From positions 62,001 to 126,000 of the forward strand of contig CATQIH010000014.1 of assembly GCA_958296015.1 (NCBI GenBank): a DNA stretch of 64,000 nt, read 5' to 3'. Positions 16,597-24,679 of this stretch are shown here, in pieces. Made by a program: the position numbers and the translations under genes. Below the pieces are notes generated by a model. The model did no database searches and was not told where the DNA came from. It saw nothing but the letters and a program-made list of their open reading frames with translations. Each line of letters starts with the position of its first letter. The stretch's first letter is position 1. The DNA is from Cyclobacteriaceae bacterium (lineage in GTDB: Bacteria > Bacteroidota > Bacteroidia > Cytophagales > Cyclobacteriaceae).

Positions 16597-17414
16597 GCCG
16601 TGTTGACATATAATTACAATGTCAGGATTACGCAACTAGCTATATGCCAGAAGGCCAGGAAGTTACGCGCTGTTTTCTCATAGCGAGTCGCCAGTCGTCG
16701 GTAGTTTTTGGATTTGTTATAAAAGCGTTCCACTTTGTTTCTATCAGCATATAAATTTTCGTCATATTCTCGCTGGTCAATTCGGTTAGACTTGGGTGGA
16801 ATCACTGCCTCAGCCCCCATTTGAGCGATCAAGGCTAGGAATTCGTCGCTATCATAGGCTTTATCAGCGATGACTGCCTCAGTTTCCTCACCTTCGATCA
16901 ATTCCAGCCCAGTGCGTACGTCTGCTGCCTGTCCCGGCGTTAGAATAAGCCGCCGAGGATTGCCTAATGCATCTACACTGGCATGTACTTTGGTGCTTTT
17001 GCCCCCTTTGCTCTTGCCTATTGCTTCATCTCCTTGTCTGGTACTTTTTTTTGGCCTGCCGAGTGTTGGTGAGCACGAATAACAGTACTATCAGCCATAA
17101 GCCACTCTAGATCCGGCTCTTGTAATTCTTCAAACACGCGCTTCCATACCCCCTTTTTAGACCAGCGGTTAAAGCGTACATATACACTGTTCCATTCACC
17201 AAAACGTTCGGGCAAATCTCGCCAGGGAGCACCGCTACGGGCGATCCAGAGTACTGCATGAACAAACAAATGATTATCTGCTGTTCTACCCCGGTCAGAA
17301 GCTGTGCCCGGTAGCAGAGGGGCAATTTTATGCCATTGGTCTTCCCGTAATTCGTATCTTCGCATATTCTTTTATGGCAAAATACGCAATTTTATAACCA
17401 TATGTCAACACGGC
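16597..17414 (-). mobile_element. IS5-family insertion sequence, 818 bp
   Basis: The element has perfect 15-bp terminal inverted repeats GCCGTGTTGACATAT (16597-16611) and ATATGTCAACACGGC (17400-17414). They are flanked by a direct repeat CTAG (16593-16596 and 17415-17418), which fits the YTAR target of IS5-type elements. Because CTAG is palindromic, the inverted repeat appears to extend to 19 bp. The element holds a two-frame transposase on the minus strand. Ends and genes look intact, so it is probably active or recently so. Confidence 0.9.
16614..17365 (-). CDS. IS5-family transposase made by -1 frameshifting (orfA-orfB)
   Basis: OrfA (17365-17018) begins MRRYELREDQWHKIAPLLPG, the N-terminal DUF4096-type domain, and reaches the first catalytic Asp in LMADSTVIRAHQHS. 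OrfB follows in the -1 frame. It continues from STRQGDEAIGKSKGGKSTKV through VIADKAYDSDEF (second Asp) and RNKVERFYNKSKNYRRLATRYE (Glu). The switch point is a run of eight A on the coding strand (T8 at 17045-17052), in the codons CAA AAA AAA just after HSAG. Slipping back one base there gives an uninterrupted DDE transposase. This is the normal expression mode of many IS5 relatives. The single-frame reading ends at PDKEMKQ. Confidence 0.88.
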
Positions 17415-17739
17415 CTAGGGCAAGCCAATAGCAAAGCCCCGGACGTAGTAGTGTTTAGAGTAAGTGATGAAGAGCCTGTCATGTTTGTAGAGGTAAGTAG
17501 CCACCAGGGAACAGAGATCGCCTTTATGCTGGTGCCTAAAACACTCAAAAGATATAAAACAGTGCAAGAAGCTTTTATATACAACTACGAAAGAGACATC
17601 TTTTATAGCGTGGACAGGTTGGGCAACATTTGTAAGAATGACAGCTATAGCCAGGTCGTGGAATTAGATTTACGAGCAATAATCTCATTGGCATTGTAGA
17701 CCACCAAAAGAGCCAAGTCAGCCAAACATCCCAATACGT

Positions 17740-18363
17740 TTATTCTTCTTCACCAGAGAGTTCAGCTTGATGTTTCAGCACAAACTCATGATACTCCTGT
17801 TTGAGTTCTTTGAGAAAATTGTAAAGCTCCCACTCTTTTACTACCATATGCAAAGAGATACCCTCTGAGCCATAACCACGCTCTTTGTTAGGCGTAAAAT
17901 TATGCGTATCTACCTTGGCTATGATCTGAATGTAATCTTCAGAGATAGCATGATACTGGTATTTCAGATAATCCTCTGCTTCTACAAATTTACCTTCCTT
18001 TACCAATTCTGAAAGCATCTCATGACTATGATCTACAGGTAGTTCTGAATGGGTCTTGATGAAAGGAAACAACCTTCCGGGATAGAAAGCAATAATGATA
18101 TCAGGCTCCAGGGTTTGCCAAGCTATAGGTTCTTTTTTCTGCAGCACTTCTTCAATGACATTAACAATGGTTCTTTCATCGTCATCATCATTAGCCCATA
18201 GCGCATCAGGCTTGTTGATATGTCTTGGACCACCCCAAAGAACCCTTCGGTTGAACACATTTACGTCTTTCCATTTGAAATAGACAGCATAGTTGATCCA
18301 TCCATATTGAACGCTATCAAAGACGATTTCTAACGTGAGTTCACGTACAGTAATTTTAGCCAT
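17740..18363 (-). CDS. Unknown protein, possibly immunity-type
   Basis: The 207-residue protein is not recognised. It is a soluble acidic protein with a strand-rich N-terminus (ITVRELTLEIVFDSVQYGWI) and an acidic DDDDER patch near residue 60. A helical C-terminus (EWELYNFLKELKQEYHEFVL) follows. There is no signal, membrane segment or metal motif. It overlaps the DUF2442 gene by 8 bases, so the two are translated from one message. Small acidic soluble proteins in runs like this are often immunity proteins; nothing here proves it. Confidence 0.65.
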   Translation of the reverse strand: MAKITVRELTLEIVFDSVQYGWINYAVYFKWKDVNVFNRRVLWGGPRHINKPDALWANDDDDERTIVNVIEEVLQKKEPIAWQTLEPDIIIAFYPGRLFPFIKTHSELPVDHSHEMLSELVKEGKFVEAEDYLKYQYHAISEDYIQIIAKVDTHNFTPNKERGYGSEGISLHMVVKEWELYNFLKELKQEYHEFVLKHQAELSGEEE

Positions 18364-18640
18364 TGTTAGAGTTTTTATCAGAGCTTGTTATTTTTAACTG
18401 TCCTTCGTGAAGCTCATGTACTGGAAAGATTAAGTCCCAGTCTCTGCCCCAAACCAAGTTGCCATTTTCAACAGTAAATTGCTTGAATTGCTCTAGTTTT
18501 TGATACTTCTTATATTCCGGAACTTTGATATTTTTGATTTGCTGTTCAAAGTCAATTGCATTAGTTGAATTATCACTGAAAAAAACTTCTAATTGATAGT
18601 TCTTTAAATATTTGGCTTTCATTACTCTTATACTTTCCAT
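18356..18640 (-). CDS. DUF2442-family protein
   Basis: The 94-residue protein has the DUF2442 pattern: an N-terminal VMKAKYLKNYQLEVFFSDN strand pair, a middle F-x-Q segment, and the characteristic VENGNLVWGRDWDLIFPVHE end. Members are often next to DUF4160 proteins in toxin-antitoxin-like pairs. No DUF4160 gene is visible here, and the partner may be the overlapping 207-residue gene. Function is unknown. Confidence 0.8.
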   Translation of the reverse strand: MESIRVMKAKYLKNYQLEVFFSDNSTNAIDFEQQIKNIKVPEYKKYQKLEQFKQFTVENGNLVWGRDWDLIFPVHELHEGQLKITSSDKNSNNG

Positions 18641-18691
18641 ATCATTATAATTAACAAAATTTCAAGCATTTGCTAAAATTGCTATTATGAC

Positions 18692-19087
18692 TCAACACTC
18701 TGCTTCAGGAGATATTTGTATAATATTCTGAAGCTTACCATGTTCAAAAACAGCATTGAATTCATACCATACATTTTCTACATCATCATAAAAGTTGATA
18801 ATCCCTGTGTAGTCTGTTTCTTCGATCCAATGAGGATTACCAGGTATACAATCGTACAGTTCTGAAGCCATAGTTCCGTCATCTTGCTTCACGTTTCTGA
18901 GTATGGGTTCATACTCTACTTTCAACCACCTCAATTTACCATCATTTGTAATATGAACAACTGTCAAAAGCTTCTCAAAACTTTTGGTTTGAAACTGTCT
19001 CAAACATGAAGGGCGAAGCTTTTTTCTCTCTTCCGGAGATACTGGTAGAAGCCGTGGATTGATTCGTATATAATCAAACATTCCCAT
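18692..19087 (-). CDS. Unknown small protein
   Basis: The 131-residue protein starts MGMFDYIRINPRLLPVSPEE, an opening seen in many uncharacterised phage and island proteins (MGMFDxI). The rest is strand-rich with aromatic residues (NFYDDVENVWYEFNAVFEHG). No catalytic motif is visible. It belongs to the same leftward group of small unknown genes as DUF2442, separated by a 51-base gap. Confidence 0.65.
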   Translation of the reverse strand: MGMFDYIRINPRLLPVSPEERKKLRPSCLRQFQTKSFEKLLTVVHITNDGKLRWLKVEYEPILRNVKQDDGTMASELYDCIPGNPHWIEETDYTGIINFYDDVENVWYEFNAVFEHGKLQNIIQISPEAEC

Positions 19088-19207
19088 AGGTGATATATCA
19101 TTTTTGTTGGTAACATTGCTTTGTAAAATACTTTTTGGCTATAACTTTGGCTGTTCTATAAAAGTAATCTTGGGGCTAGATTTGGTTAAAAATAATAAGA
19201 GAGTGAA

Positions 19208-19297
19208 TTAACAGTTTAAAACAACCTCTACAGTTGCTCTAGCTTTCTCAATGGTATGCTTAATATAATTTTTGCGCTTTTTATCCCTTCCAGACAT
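19208..19297 (-). CDS. Possible small basic peptide coupled to the upstream gene
   Basis: A 29-codon frame (MSGRDKKRKNYIKHTIEKAR and nine more residues) starts one base after the stop of the 204-residue gene, reading TAATATG. Such spacing allows re-initiation. The peptide is strongly basic at its N-terminus with an amphipathic helix after it. No homologue is known to me, and it could be chance. Confidence 0.35.
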   Translation of the reverse strand: MSGRDKKRKNYIKHTIEKARATVEVVLNC

Positions 19298-19298
19298 A

Positions 19299-19913
19299 TT
19301 ATGGAGATTTTATCTCCTGCCATTTTGGAGGATTACTTGTCAACAATTTAAACCATTTTCCAGTTTGATCATTAACAATAGTCATATTATGAGTGTCTTT
19401 GAATACACTCACTGGTCTACCTCCAATACTTTGAATACCAACATATCTGATACCGTTGCTAAATGTGTTCCCTGATACTTGAGACAAAATTCTGTCAATT
19501 TTATCCATCATTGGTTTGTCGTGGATGAAATATTTAGCTGCCTCTACCGCTGCCGCTCCTAAAGCAGCTTCACCACTTCTTTTAAGGCTAAAGGGGTCTT
19601 GAACAACATCTTTCATTGGTATCAATTCACCATTGGCTTTTTCATCTTGTTTAAGCTGAACATGTTCACTTGACTTTGTATACCTTCCACTTTTGTACCT
19701 GTATCTATTCCGCTGATAGCATGCCATCACCCTACAAGATGAACTACAGTATCTTTGATTTTTACGATTTGGATAAAAAGGATTAGCGCAATGACTGCAT
19801 TTTCTTGCTACCACAATACGATTGCCGGTACCAATTTTGTAAAGGTCTCCAGTATCTTCATTTTTTGTAAGTCGCCGTATTATTTCAGGAGTTATTTCTT
19901 CAGAGTAATACAT
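19299..19913 (-). CDS. Zinc-ribbon-like protein of the element core
   Basis: The 204-residue protein has a C-x2-C ... C-x3-C cluster at about 39-65 (CSHCANPFYPNRKNQRYCSS, then SCRVMACYQ). This resembles the short zinc fingers found in proteins of integrative elements. The middle is basic and low in hydrophobic residues. The C-terminus (KDTHNMTIVNDQTGKWFKLL) is strand-like. It lies downstream of the Toprim/ATPase gene with a 74-base gap, on the same strand, so it probably belongs to the replication/maintenance operon. No relaxase motif (HUH or MobA-type) is visible. Confidence 0.65.
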   Translation of the reverse strand: MYYSEEITPEIIRRLTKNEDTGDLYKIGTGNRIVVARKCSHCANPFYPNRKNQRYCSSSCRVMACYQRNRYRYKSGRYTKSSEHVQLKQDEKANGELIPMKDVVQDPFSLKRSGEAALGAAAVEAAKYFIHDKPMMDKIDRILSQVSGNTFSNGIRYVGIQSIGGRPVSVFKDTHNMTIVNDQTGKWFKLLTSNPPKWQEIKSP

Positions 19914-19987
19914 ATCTCAATACGTTAAATTTAATCTTATTTAATGCTTTTATAGTGCCTTTCTTATTAAACCAATAAACCAAGCCC

Positions 19988-22147
19988 CTATATAGGCACA
20001 CTGGTTTGGTTGTTGTTTTTCTTTATTTCTACAAGTTCATATACTGTACTCCTACCTTTAGTGGAAACCATTACTTCAAACAGCTTATCATCTTTTGCTA
20101 TCACCTTATTTTTGACATCCTTCAAACGATTGATAATAGTGTTTTGAGAGACATCAAAGACCTTGCAAAGTTCTGTGATAAGTTCTCCTTGATTCATAGG
20201 ATGATCAAGAATCAAAGCAAGAGATTCCAAAACTTCATCAGTAGGTGCTTTGAGACTGGTCTCTTTTCCTAAAGACTGAATAATTTCCTGATCTTCTATA
20301 ACAGCCAACCTCTTTTCTGTCTGAGAATAGTAGATGTAATAAGCACTTGGCTTCTTGGTCATTCTAGTTTTTATAAACCGAACTTTAAAAATATCCTCAT
20401 TTGAGTTGTTGTTTTTGTTGTCTTCCCTCTTAACCTGAATGATAGTTGTACTTTTGTTTGAAATTTCAGACCCTAAATGCCCTCTTGCCTTTTCTACTCC
20501 GAAGTTCTCATGAATAATACAGATGAAGGTAACTTCATCATGATTTATCATCTTGTTCATCATATCCACCAGTTTCATGCTTTCCTTTGGATCATTAAAA
20601 TTTAATATGCAGTCGGTGACCACATCCAGGACGATAACAATATGCTTATCTGTTTCACTTTTTTTCTTTAAAATGATATCTTCAAGCACCGAAAATCGCT
20701 CTTCTCTATTAATATCCACCAGTGGTGCTATACATAAGTTTGATGGAGGATTTTCTTTGGAATAGCCGGCATTTTCAATCATTTGCTGTATAGCAAAAGG
20801 ATATTGATCTTTAACGTTTCGCTCAGTATCCACATGAATAAGGCAAATGTCATCTGGGTTGATACCTGTCTTGTGAAACCCAAGGAAGTTCTTATCATGG
20901 TATTGACATAGCAGAGCACTACAAATCATTTCTGCTAGTCTGCTTTTGTGTACTCCTGTTCCACCTTGAATCAAATTAATGGTATGAGGAAAAAGAACAC
21001 CAAAACTATCTTTCATCAATAGGGGTTTTCGGAAAGAAATGTTGTTCTTTAATAGTCTCATGACTTGTTTGGCTCTAAAATCCACTTTTTCAACACTCGT
21101 CAGATTATCAAAATCTGGTAGATATGGTTCTCTATTTTTTGCTTTGGCAACCAAATTTTTAAAGAATGACGAAGTAAGCCCTTCTTGCTTCTCATGGTAT
21201 TTGATCAGTATTTCTGCAATGTCTTTACAATGATAGACCTTTGGCAGATCAATGTATTTTAACTGGTATTTTGCACTATGTTTTTTTGTAGCCATTTTGC
21301 CTGTGTCATCATTATCCATGCATAGAACAACTTCATCTGCTTTACTTCTGAGAAAATCTATCCCGTCTTTATCCAGGTCAGCTTGAGCATTGTCCTTTCC
21401 TAACGCATAAACTTTACTTCCAAATAACTCTTTATTAGCATTAATAGCTAACGCATCTTTGTATCCTTCACAAATAATCAATACTTGACAAGTATCCGGA
21501 ATTTGTTCCGTTCCAAACAAACCTTTAAAATCTTTTGGCTGATCACCTAACCATAAAAACTTTCTTTTTTTCTCTTGAAACGGTTGATAAATCTTAAAGC
21601 AATTTTCTGCTATCTTATAAGCATATACAGGATTTTCAGCCGACGAGCTTATTGTAACTTTAGATCCCTTAGTCCAGAATTCAAAGCTATTAAGGGAGTG
21701 CACGTTGTGCTCTTTTAATAGTAGATTTGGTATTCCTATTGATGACCAAAATGCAATATCATAGTCATCAAGTTCAGTCTTAATAGACACTTTGAAGTTA
21801 CTCTTTTCACTCCTATACGCACTCCAGTTATGAACAGGATATTCCTCCTCGCAAGGAGTTGTATGTAATAGATGCTTTTGACCAAGCTCATTGATTGCTG
21901 TAGTAAAATCGCATTGATTTTTGAATTGATAAGCCTGAATGGCTGAATAAAAAGTGTCTGTTGCAAAGTTTTTTATTCCGTAGAAGCCATCAGGATGTTT
22001 GAATATATAATCGTTTCCTTCTTTACTATCATCTGAAAATACAAAGCCATGATTTTTCTTTGCTTCAAAACCTAATAGGTCACAGATAATCTGATATGAA
22101 TGCTGATACAATAACTCCTGAGCAATATCATGATTGTTCCTTCCCAT
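19988..22147 (-). CDS. Toprim domain / RecA-like ATPase replication protein
   Basis: The 719-residue protein has a Toprim domain with VLIICEGYKDALAI (about 224) and VVLCMDNDDTGKMATKK (about 276), as in DnaG-type primases. A RepA/DnaB-like ATPase follows, with a Walker A-like GGTGVHKSRLAE (about 394) and Walker B-like IVIVLDVVTD. The glycine before the Walker lysine is replaced by His (VHKS). A C-terminal winged-helix-like end (QNTIINRLKDVKNKVIAKD) follows. Such proteins combine primase-related and helicase functions and replicate excised mobile elements. The start overlaps the excisionase stop (TAATG at 22145-22149), so the two are translationally coupled. Confidence 0.8.
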   Translation of the reverse strand: MGRNNHDIAQELLYQHSYQIICDLLGFEAKKNHGFVFSDDSKEGNDYIFKHPDGFYGIKNFATDTFYSAIQAYQFKNQCDFTTAINELGQKHLLHTTPCEEEYPVHNWSAYRSEKSNFKVSIKTELDDYDIAFWSSIGIPNLLLKEHNVHSLNSFEFWTKGSKVTISSSAENPVYAYKIAENCFKIYQPFQEKKRKFLWLGDQPKDFKGLFGTEQIPDTCQVLIICEGYKDALAINANKELFGSKVYALGKDNAQADLDKDGIDFLRSKADEVVLCMDNDDTGKMATKKHSAKYQLKYIDLPKVYHCKDIAEILIKYHEKQEGLTSSFFKNLVAKAKNREPYLPDFDNLTSVEKVDFRAKQVMRLLKNNISFRKPLLMKDSFGVLFPHTINLIQGGTGVHKSRLAEMICSALLCQYHDKNFLGFHKTGINPDDICLIHVDTERNVKDQYPFAIQQMIENAGYSKENPPSNLCIAPLVDINREERFSVLEDIILKKKSETDKHIVIVLDVVTDCILNFNDPKESMKLVDMMNKMINHDEVTFICIIHENFGVEKARGHLGSEISNKSTTIIQVKREDNKNNNSNEDIFKVRFIKTRMTKKPSAYYIYYSQTEKRLAVIEDQEIIQSLGKETSLKAPTDEVLESLALILDHPMNQGELITELCKVFDVSQNTIINRLKDVKNKVIAKDDKLFEVMVSTKGRSTVYELVEIKKNNNQTSVPI

Positions 22148-22473
22148 TATACCTCCCTCCGCTTTATTCTATGGTTCATCAAAAATTCTTCTACATCGCC
22201 GTTTCTGTAGTAAATTTTGTTTCCTACCTGACTAAAGGAAATGAGTCCATTATCACGATAAGCTTGAGCGGTTTTGCGGGAGATACCAAGTCTTTTTAAT
22301 AAAGTATCATTATCAATCCATTCATTTTCCCATTGATTACGAATTTGCTCCTCATTTTTTTGCTGGATTACCTCTATTTGCTCTTTAAGGTTTTTCCAGA
22401 CTTCTGATTGTACGGTTATTACTTCCATCTGCTTACATAAATTTTTGTTATGTGGCAAATGAAAGTAAACCAA
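22147..22473 (-). CDS. Excisionase-like HTH protein
   Basis: The 108-residue protein has a MerR/AlpA-type helix-turn-helix at about 50-100 (WIDNDTLLKRLGISRKTAQA, then YRDNGLISFSQVGNKIYYR). The last part contains the EEFLMNHRIK helix typical of HTH_17 excisionases. These proteins bind attachment-site DNA and direct the integrase toward excision. They may also control the operon. It lies between the integrase and replication genes, overlapping the latter by one base. Confidence 0.85.
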   Translation of the reverse strand: MVYFHLPHNKNLCKQMEVITVQSEVWKNLKEQIEVIQQKNEEQIRNQWENEWIDNDTLLKRLGISRKTAQAYRDNGLISFSQVGNKIYYRNGDVEEFLMNHRIKRREV

Positions 22474-22515
22474 TCCTCCTTTTATATCTTCATTTCTTTT
22501 CGGAGTAAAAAAGAG

Positions 22516-23250
22516 CTATTCTTTTAAGAATTTGTACTGCTGAATTGCTTTTTCCCCAGGTGCATCCGCAGGTCTATCAGGTGGCTTTTCCCAGGGAGTA
22601 TGTATATGGCTAAGAAGAATATCTTGAAGGGTCTTATATTTAATCGTTCGAACCCAGTTGTTAATTATCAAAAAATGGACTAATCCCTTAAAATCACACT
22701 TCTTTCTATTCCACTTTAGATTGCTATCAATATAGCCGTTATATTGTAGCTTCTCTAACAGCCTATTACAGGTGATGAAGGCTTTTATGAATATATTATC
22801 AAAATTTAATTTTTCTTTTTTGTGATTACCTGTTTTAGTAACATGAAAGTTCGGGTTATACTCAACCAATTTTTTATCACACCAGTTTAAGCCAATCTGC
22901 CTTTTGCCTTCAAAATTCAATTCAAAATCATTATGATTTATCATTGCTTGCATTGTATCTTCGAGAAAATACAGATAATACTTATGATCGAGACCAGTGC
23001 TTTTTAAATTGTGTTCTAAAAAAGGTCTAATATTAGTAGAATCAGCAAAGCCGTACCATATTATAAAACGATCTTTTAGAAAATACTTTTCTTCTTGAAA
23101 GTACTCTTTGCCATCATGGTCAATTTGTACAAACTGACCATTACGATACTCATATTTGCCATAGCTATTCTTTCTTTCTATTACTAATTGAAACTCACTG
23201 GTAGCAGGTTCATCATCCCATCGCCAATTAAAGTATTTGTTTTTACTCAT
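22516..23250 (-). CDS. Unknown protein next to the integrase
   Basis: The 244-residue protein starts MSKNKYFNWRWDDEPATSEF and begins 2 bases after the integrase stop, so it is co-transcribed. It is aromatic-rich (FIIWYGFADSTN; YYLYFLEDTMQAM). Toward the C-terminus it has LKWNRKKCDFKGLVHFLIIN, a layout faintly like the C-terminal part of RteC-type regulators of Bacteroides elements. I regard that likeness as weak. No enzymatic motif is visible. Confidence 0.6.
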   Translation of the reverse strand: MSKNKYFNWRWDDEPATSEFQLVIERKNSYGKYEYRNGQFVQIDHDGKEYFQEEKYFLKDRFIIWYGFADSTNIRPFLEHNLKSTGLDHKYYLYFLEDTMQAMINHNDFELNFEGKRQIGLNWCDKKLVEYNPNFHVTKTGNHKKEKLNFDNIFIKAFITCNRLLEKLQYNGYIDSNLKWNRKKCDFKGLVHFLIINNWVRTIKYKTLQDILLSHIHTPWEKPPDRPADAPGEKAIQQYKFLKE

Positions 23251-23252
23251 TT

Positions 23253-24482
23253 CTATCCAAAAATTTCGTCAGTTGACTCGTCTAAACTCTTATCAGTTAA
23301 ATCACTCAAATATATTTGCGTCTCTTTAATGCTGGAATGACGCATAAAGACTTGTATTTTTGAGATGTCTTTTATCTTGTCTCTAGCCGTAGAAGCAAAA
23401 GTGTGTCTTGCTACGTGTGAAGTGATGGTCTTATCAATTTCCGCTTTTTTTGCTACTTTCTTAAGATACTTGTTGATCAATGCAGTTTTTGCTTCCAGTT
23501 TTTTGTCTAAAAATTCTTTGTTAGAATAGGCTACATCATTACTTAAAAAGGGAAATAAAAAGTAATCAGGCTTAGCATCTTTATCTGTATAATAGTCTAA
23601 GAATTTGTAAGCGGCTTCAGGTATTTTGAAGCTTGTGGATTTTTCATTTTTACTCATATCGTACAATAGTCTTCCCTCTTGGATCTGACCCTGCTTCAAC
23701 TGAAGAGCATCACCTACTCTGGAACCGTGAAAATAGAAATTTAATACAAAAAAATTGCGCACATGCCAGATTAAGCTGTTTTCTGGTAATTCTAATTGTT
23801 TTATTCGCGCAAATTCTAAGATAGTTAGAGCTTGTTTTCGCCTTTTTTTCTTCCCTCTCGTCCTGCCTTCCGCTGTAAATAAGTTTAACTTTTTATATTT
23901 ATCCCTCCTAATAGCTTCATTCAGAATAGCACTTAGTTTTTTGAAGTCAGTGCTAACATCTTTGCCTTGCTGGGTCCTATGCTTCCGGTAGGCATCTACA
24001 AAATCATGGTCTAACTCTTCAAAGCTGAGACCTTTGCCATTGAGGAATTTTTTCAAATTGTTTAAAACACTATTGTATCTCTTCCATTTACGGTAACAAT
24101 TAAGATCAGCTTTAAAAACTTCTAAACGATTCTCAAAGAACTCTAAGAATGAATTTTCTTCGGAGTCACTTTTTATAGCTTCTTTAATGCGTTCAGGTGT
24201 CTTTACAGATAAGCTGTTTATCTGCGCACGCATCTCTTCAATTTTTTCATAAATAGCTTTGTTGATTGTTTTATGACTAGGGTGAGATTTTCTAACGTAT
24301 TGAGGGATGCCGTCATTACCTACCCTTGGATTTGAATTCCACTGGCTTTCTTTTACTGAATGAGACAGGCCGAAGTATTTATGCTTTCTATTTTCAGTGA
24401 CTCTTATAATCACTGAATAGGTACCATCTGCTTTGGGCTTCTTATTGAAGGTGTTATTGAGGAGAGCTTTGAAGGTTGCCAT
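23253..24482 (-). CDS. Tyrosine integrase of the tRNA-Arg element
   Basis: The 409-residue site-specific recombinase has an N-terminal arm-binding domain (FKALLNNTFNKKPKADGTYS), a SAM-like core-binding domain (about 115-215), and a catalytic domain. The latter has Arg in YFHGSRVGDALQLKQ (about 252), HVARHTFAS (H-x2-R, about 354-357), MRHSSIKETQIYLSDL (His about 381 and nucleophile Tyr about 389). This is the usual Bacteroidota transposon/ICE integrase layout. It is transcribed away from attR, 160 bases from the repeat. It is intact, so the element may still be mobile. Confidence 0.95.
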   Translation of the reverse strand: MATFKALLNNTFNKKPKADGTYSVIIRVTENRKHKYFGLSHSVKESQWNSNPRVGNDGIPQYVRKSHPSHKTINKAIYEKIEEMRAQINSLSVKTPERIKEAIKSDSEENSFLEFFENRLEVFKADLNCYRKWKRYNSVLNNLKKFLNGKGLSFEELDHDFVDAYRKHRTQQGKDVSTDFKKLSAILNEAIRRDKYKKLNLFTAEGRTRGKKKRRKQALTILEFARIKQLELPENSLIWHVRNFFVLNFYFHGSRVGDALQLKQGQIQEGRLLYDMSKNEKSTSFKIPEAAYKFLDYYTDKDAKPDYFLFPFLSNDVAYSNKEFLDKKLEAKTALINKYLKKVAKKAEIDKTITSHVARHTFASTARDKIKDISKIQVFMRHSSIKETQIYLSDLTDKSLDESTDEIFG

Positions 24483-24641
24483 ATTTGTTTTACTAAAACA
24501 TTCACTAAAACAAATATACTAAAACATATGGGTAACTACAATATATTCACTTTACACTAAATACTCGTAAATAGCTAATTTTAAGGTGTTTGTGTGTATA
24601 AATAAGAGAAAATAAGATGCTTTAAATGTAGTAATAGTAGA

Positions 24642-24671
24642 CCTGTCGGGGCTACTCTACGTCCTCATAAT
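24642..24671 (+). repeat. attR (right end of the element)
   Basis: CCTGTCGGGGCTACT (24642-24656), five variable bases and TCCTCATAAT (24662-24671) repeat the tRNA-side site at 3198-3227. They match at 25 of 25 conserved bases plus two of the five spacer bases. The repeated tRNA piece lacks the rest of the cloverleaf and is not a gene. Confidence 0.9.
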
Positions 24672-24679
24672 AGACCGAC

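Larger units (their letters stand above)
16422..17699 (+). pseudogene. Uma2-like nuclease gene interrupted by an IS element
   Basis: The left part (16422-16596) encodes MKTQNKLDRPYTKN to PETELG. The right part (17419-17699) encodes QANSKAPDVVVFRVSDEEPV onward, to a TAG stop. Removing the 818-bp insert and one CTAG copy joins them in frame as PETELG-QANSKAPDVVVF, a protein of about 150 residues. The joined product has a PDVVVF...PVMFVEVSS pattern like Uma2/DUF820 PD-(D/E)xK proteins, with a LKRYKTVQEAFIYN helix after it. The family call is moderate; the interruption is directly visible. Because the join is perfect, the insertion must be recent and the broken halves have not drifted out of frame. 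Confidence 0.8.
3198..24656. mobile_element. Integrative genomic element inserted in tRNA-Arg(CCT)
   Basis: The element is bounded by direct repeats of the tRNA 3' end (3198-3212 and 24642-24656, 15 of 15 identical). It carries a tyrosine integrase gene facing the right end, then an excisionase-like HTH and a Toprim/ATPase replication protein in the same leftward operon. Base composition over most of its length is visibly more AT-rich than the flanks. No relaxase, coupling protein or type IV secretion genes are present, so it is not a self-transmissible ICE. The int, orf, xis-like and primase/helicase order recalls Bacteroides NBU-type mobilizable elements without the mob gene, or a phage-satellite-like island. 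Cargo: an XRE/ImmA regulon, a methyltransferase-helicase defence operon, a serine recombinase, small unknown genes and an IS. Confidence 0.9.

Noticed and set aside
24642-24656. Second tRNA-Arg gene at the right end of the element
   Set aside because: Only the 3' 15 bases of the tRNA are repeated; no D-arm or anticodon arm precedes them, so it is attR.
3198-24656. Full ICE or prophage
   Set aside because: No relaxase, T4SS, coupling protein, capsid, terminase or tail genes are visible.
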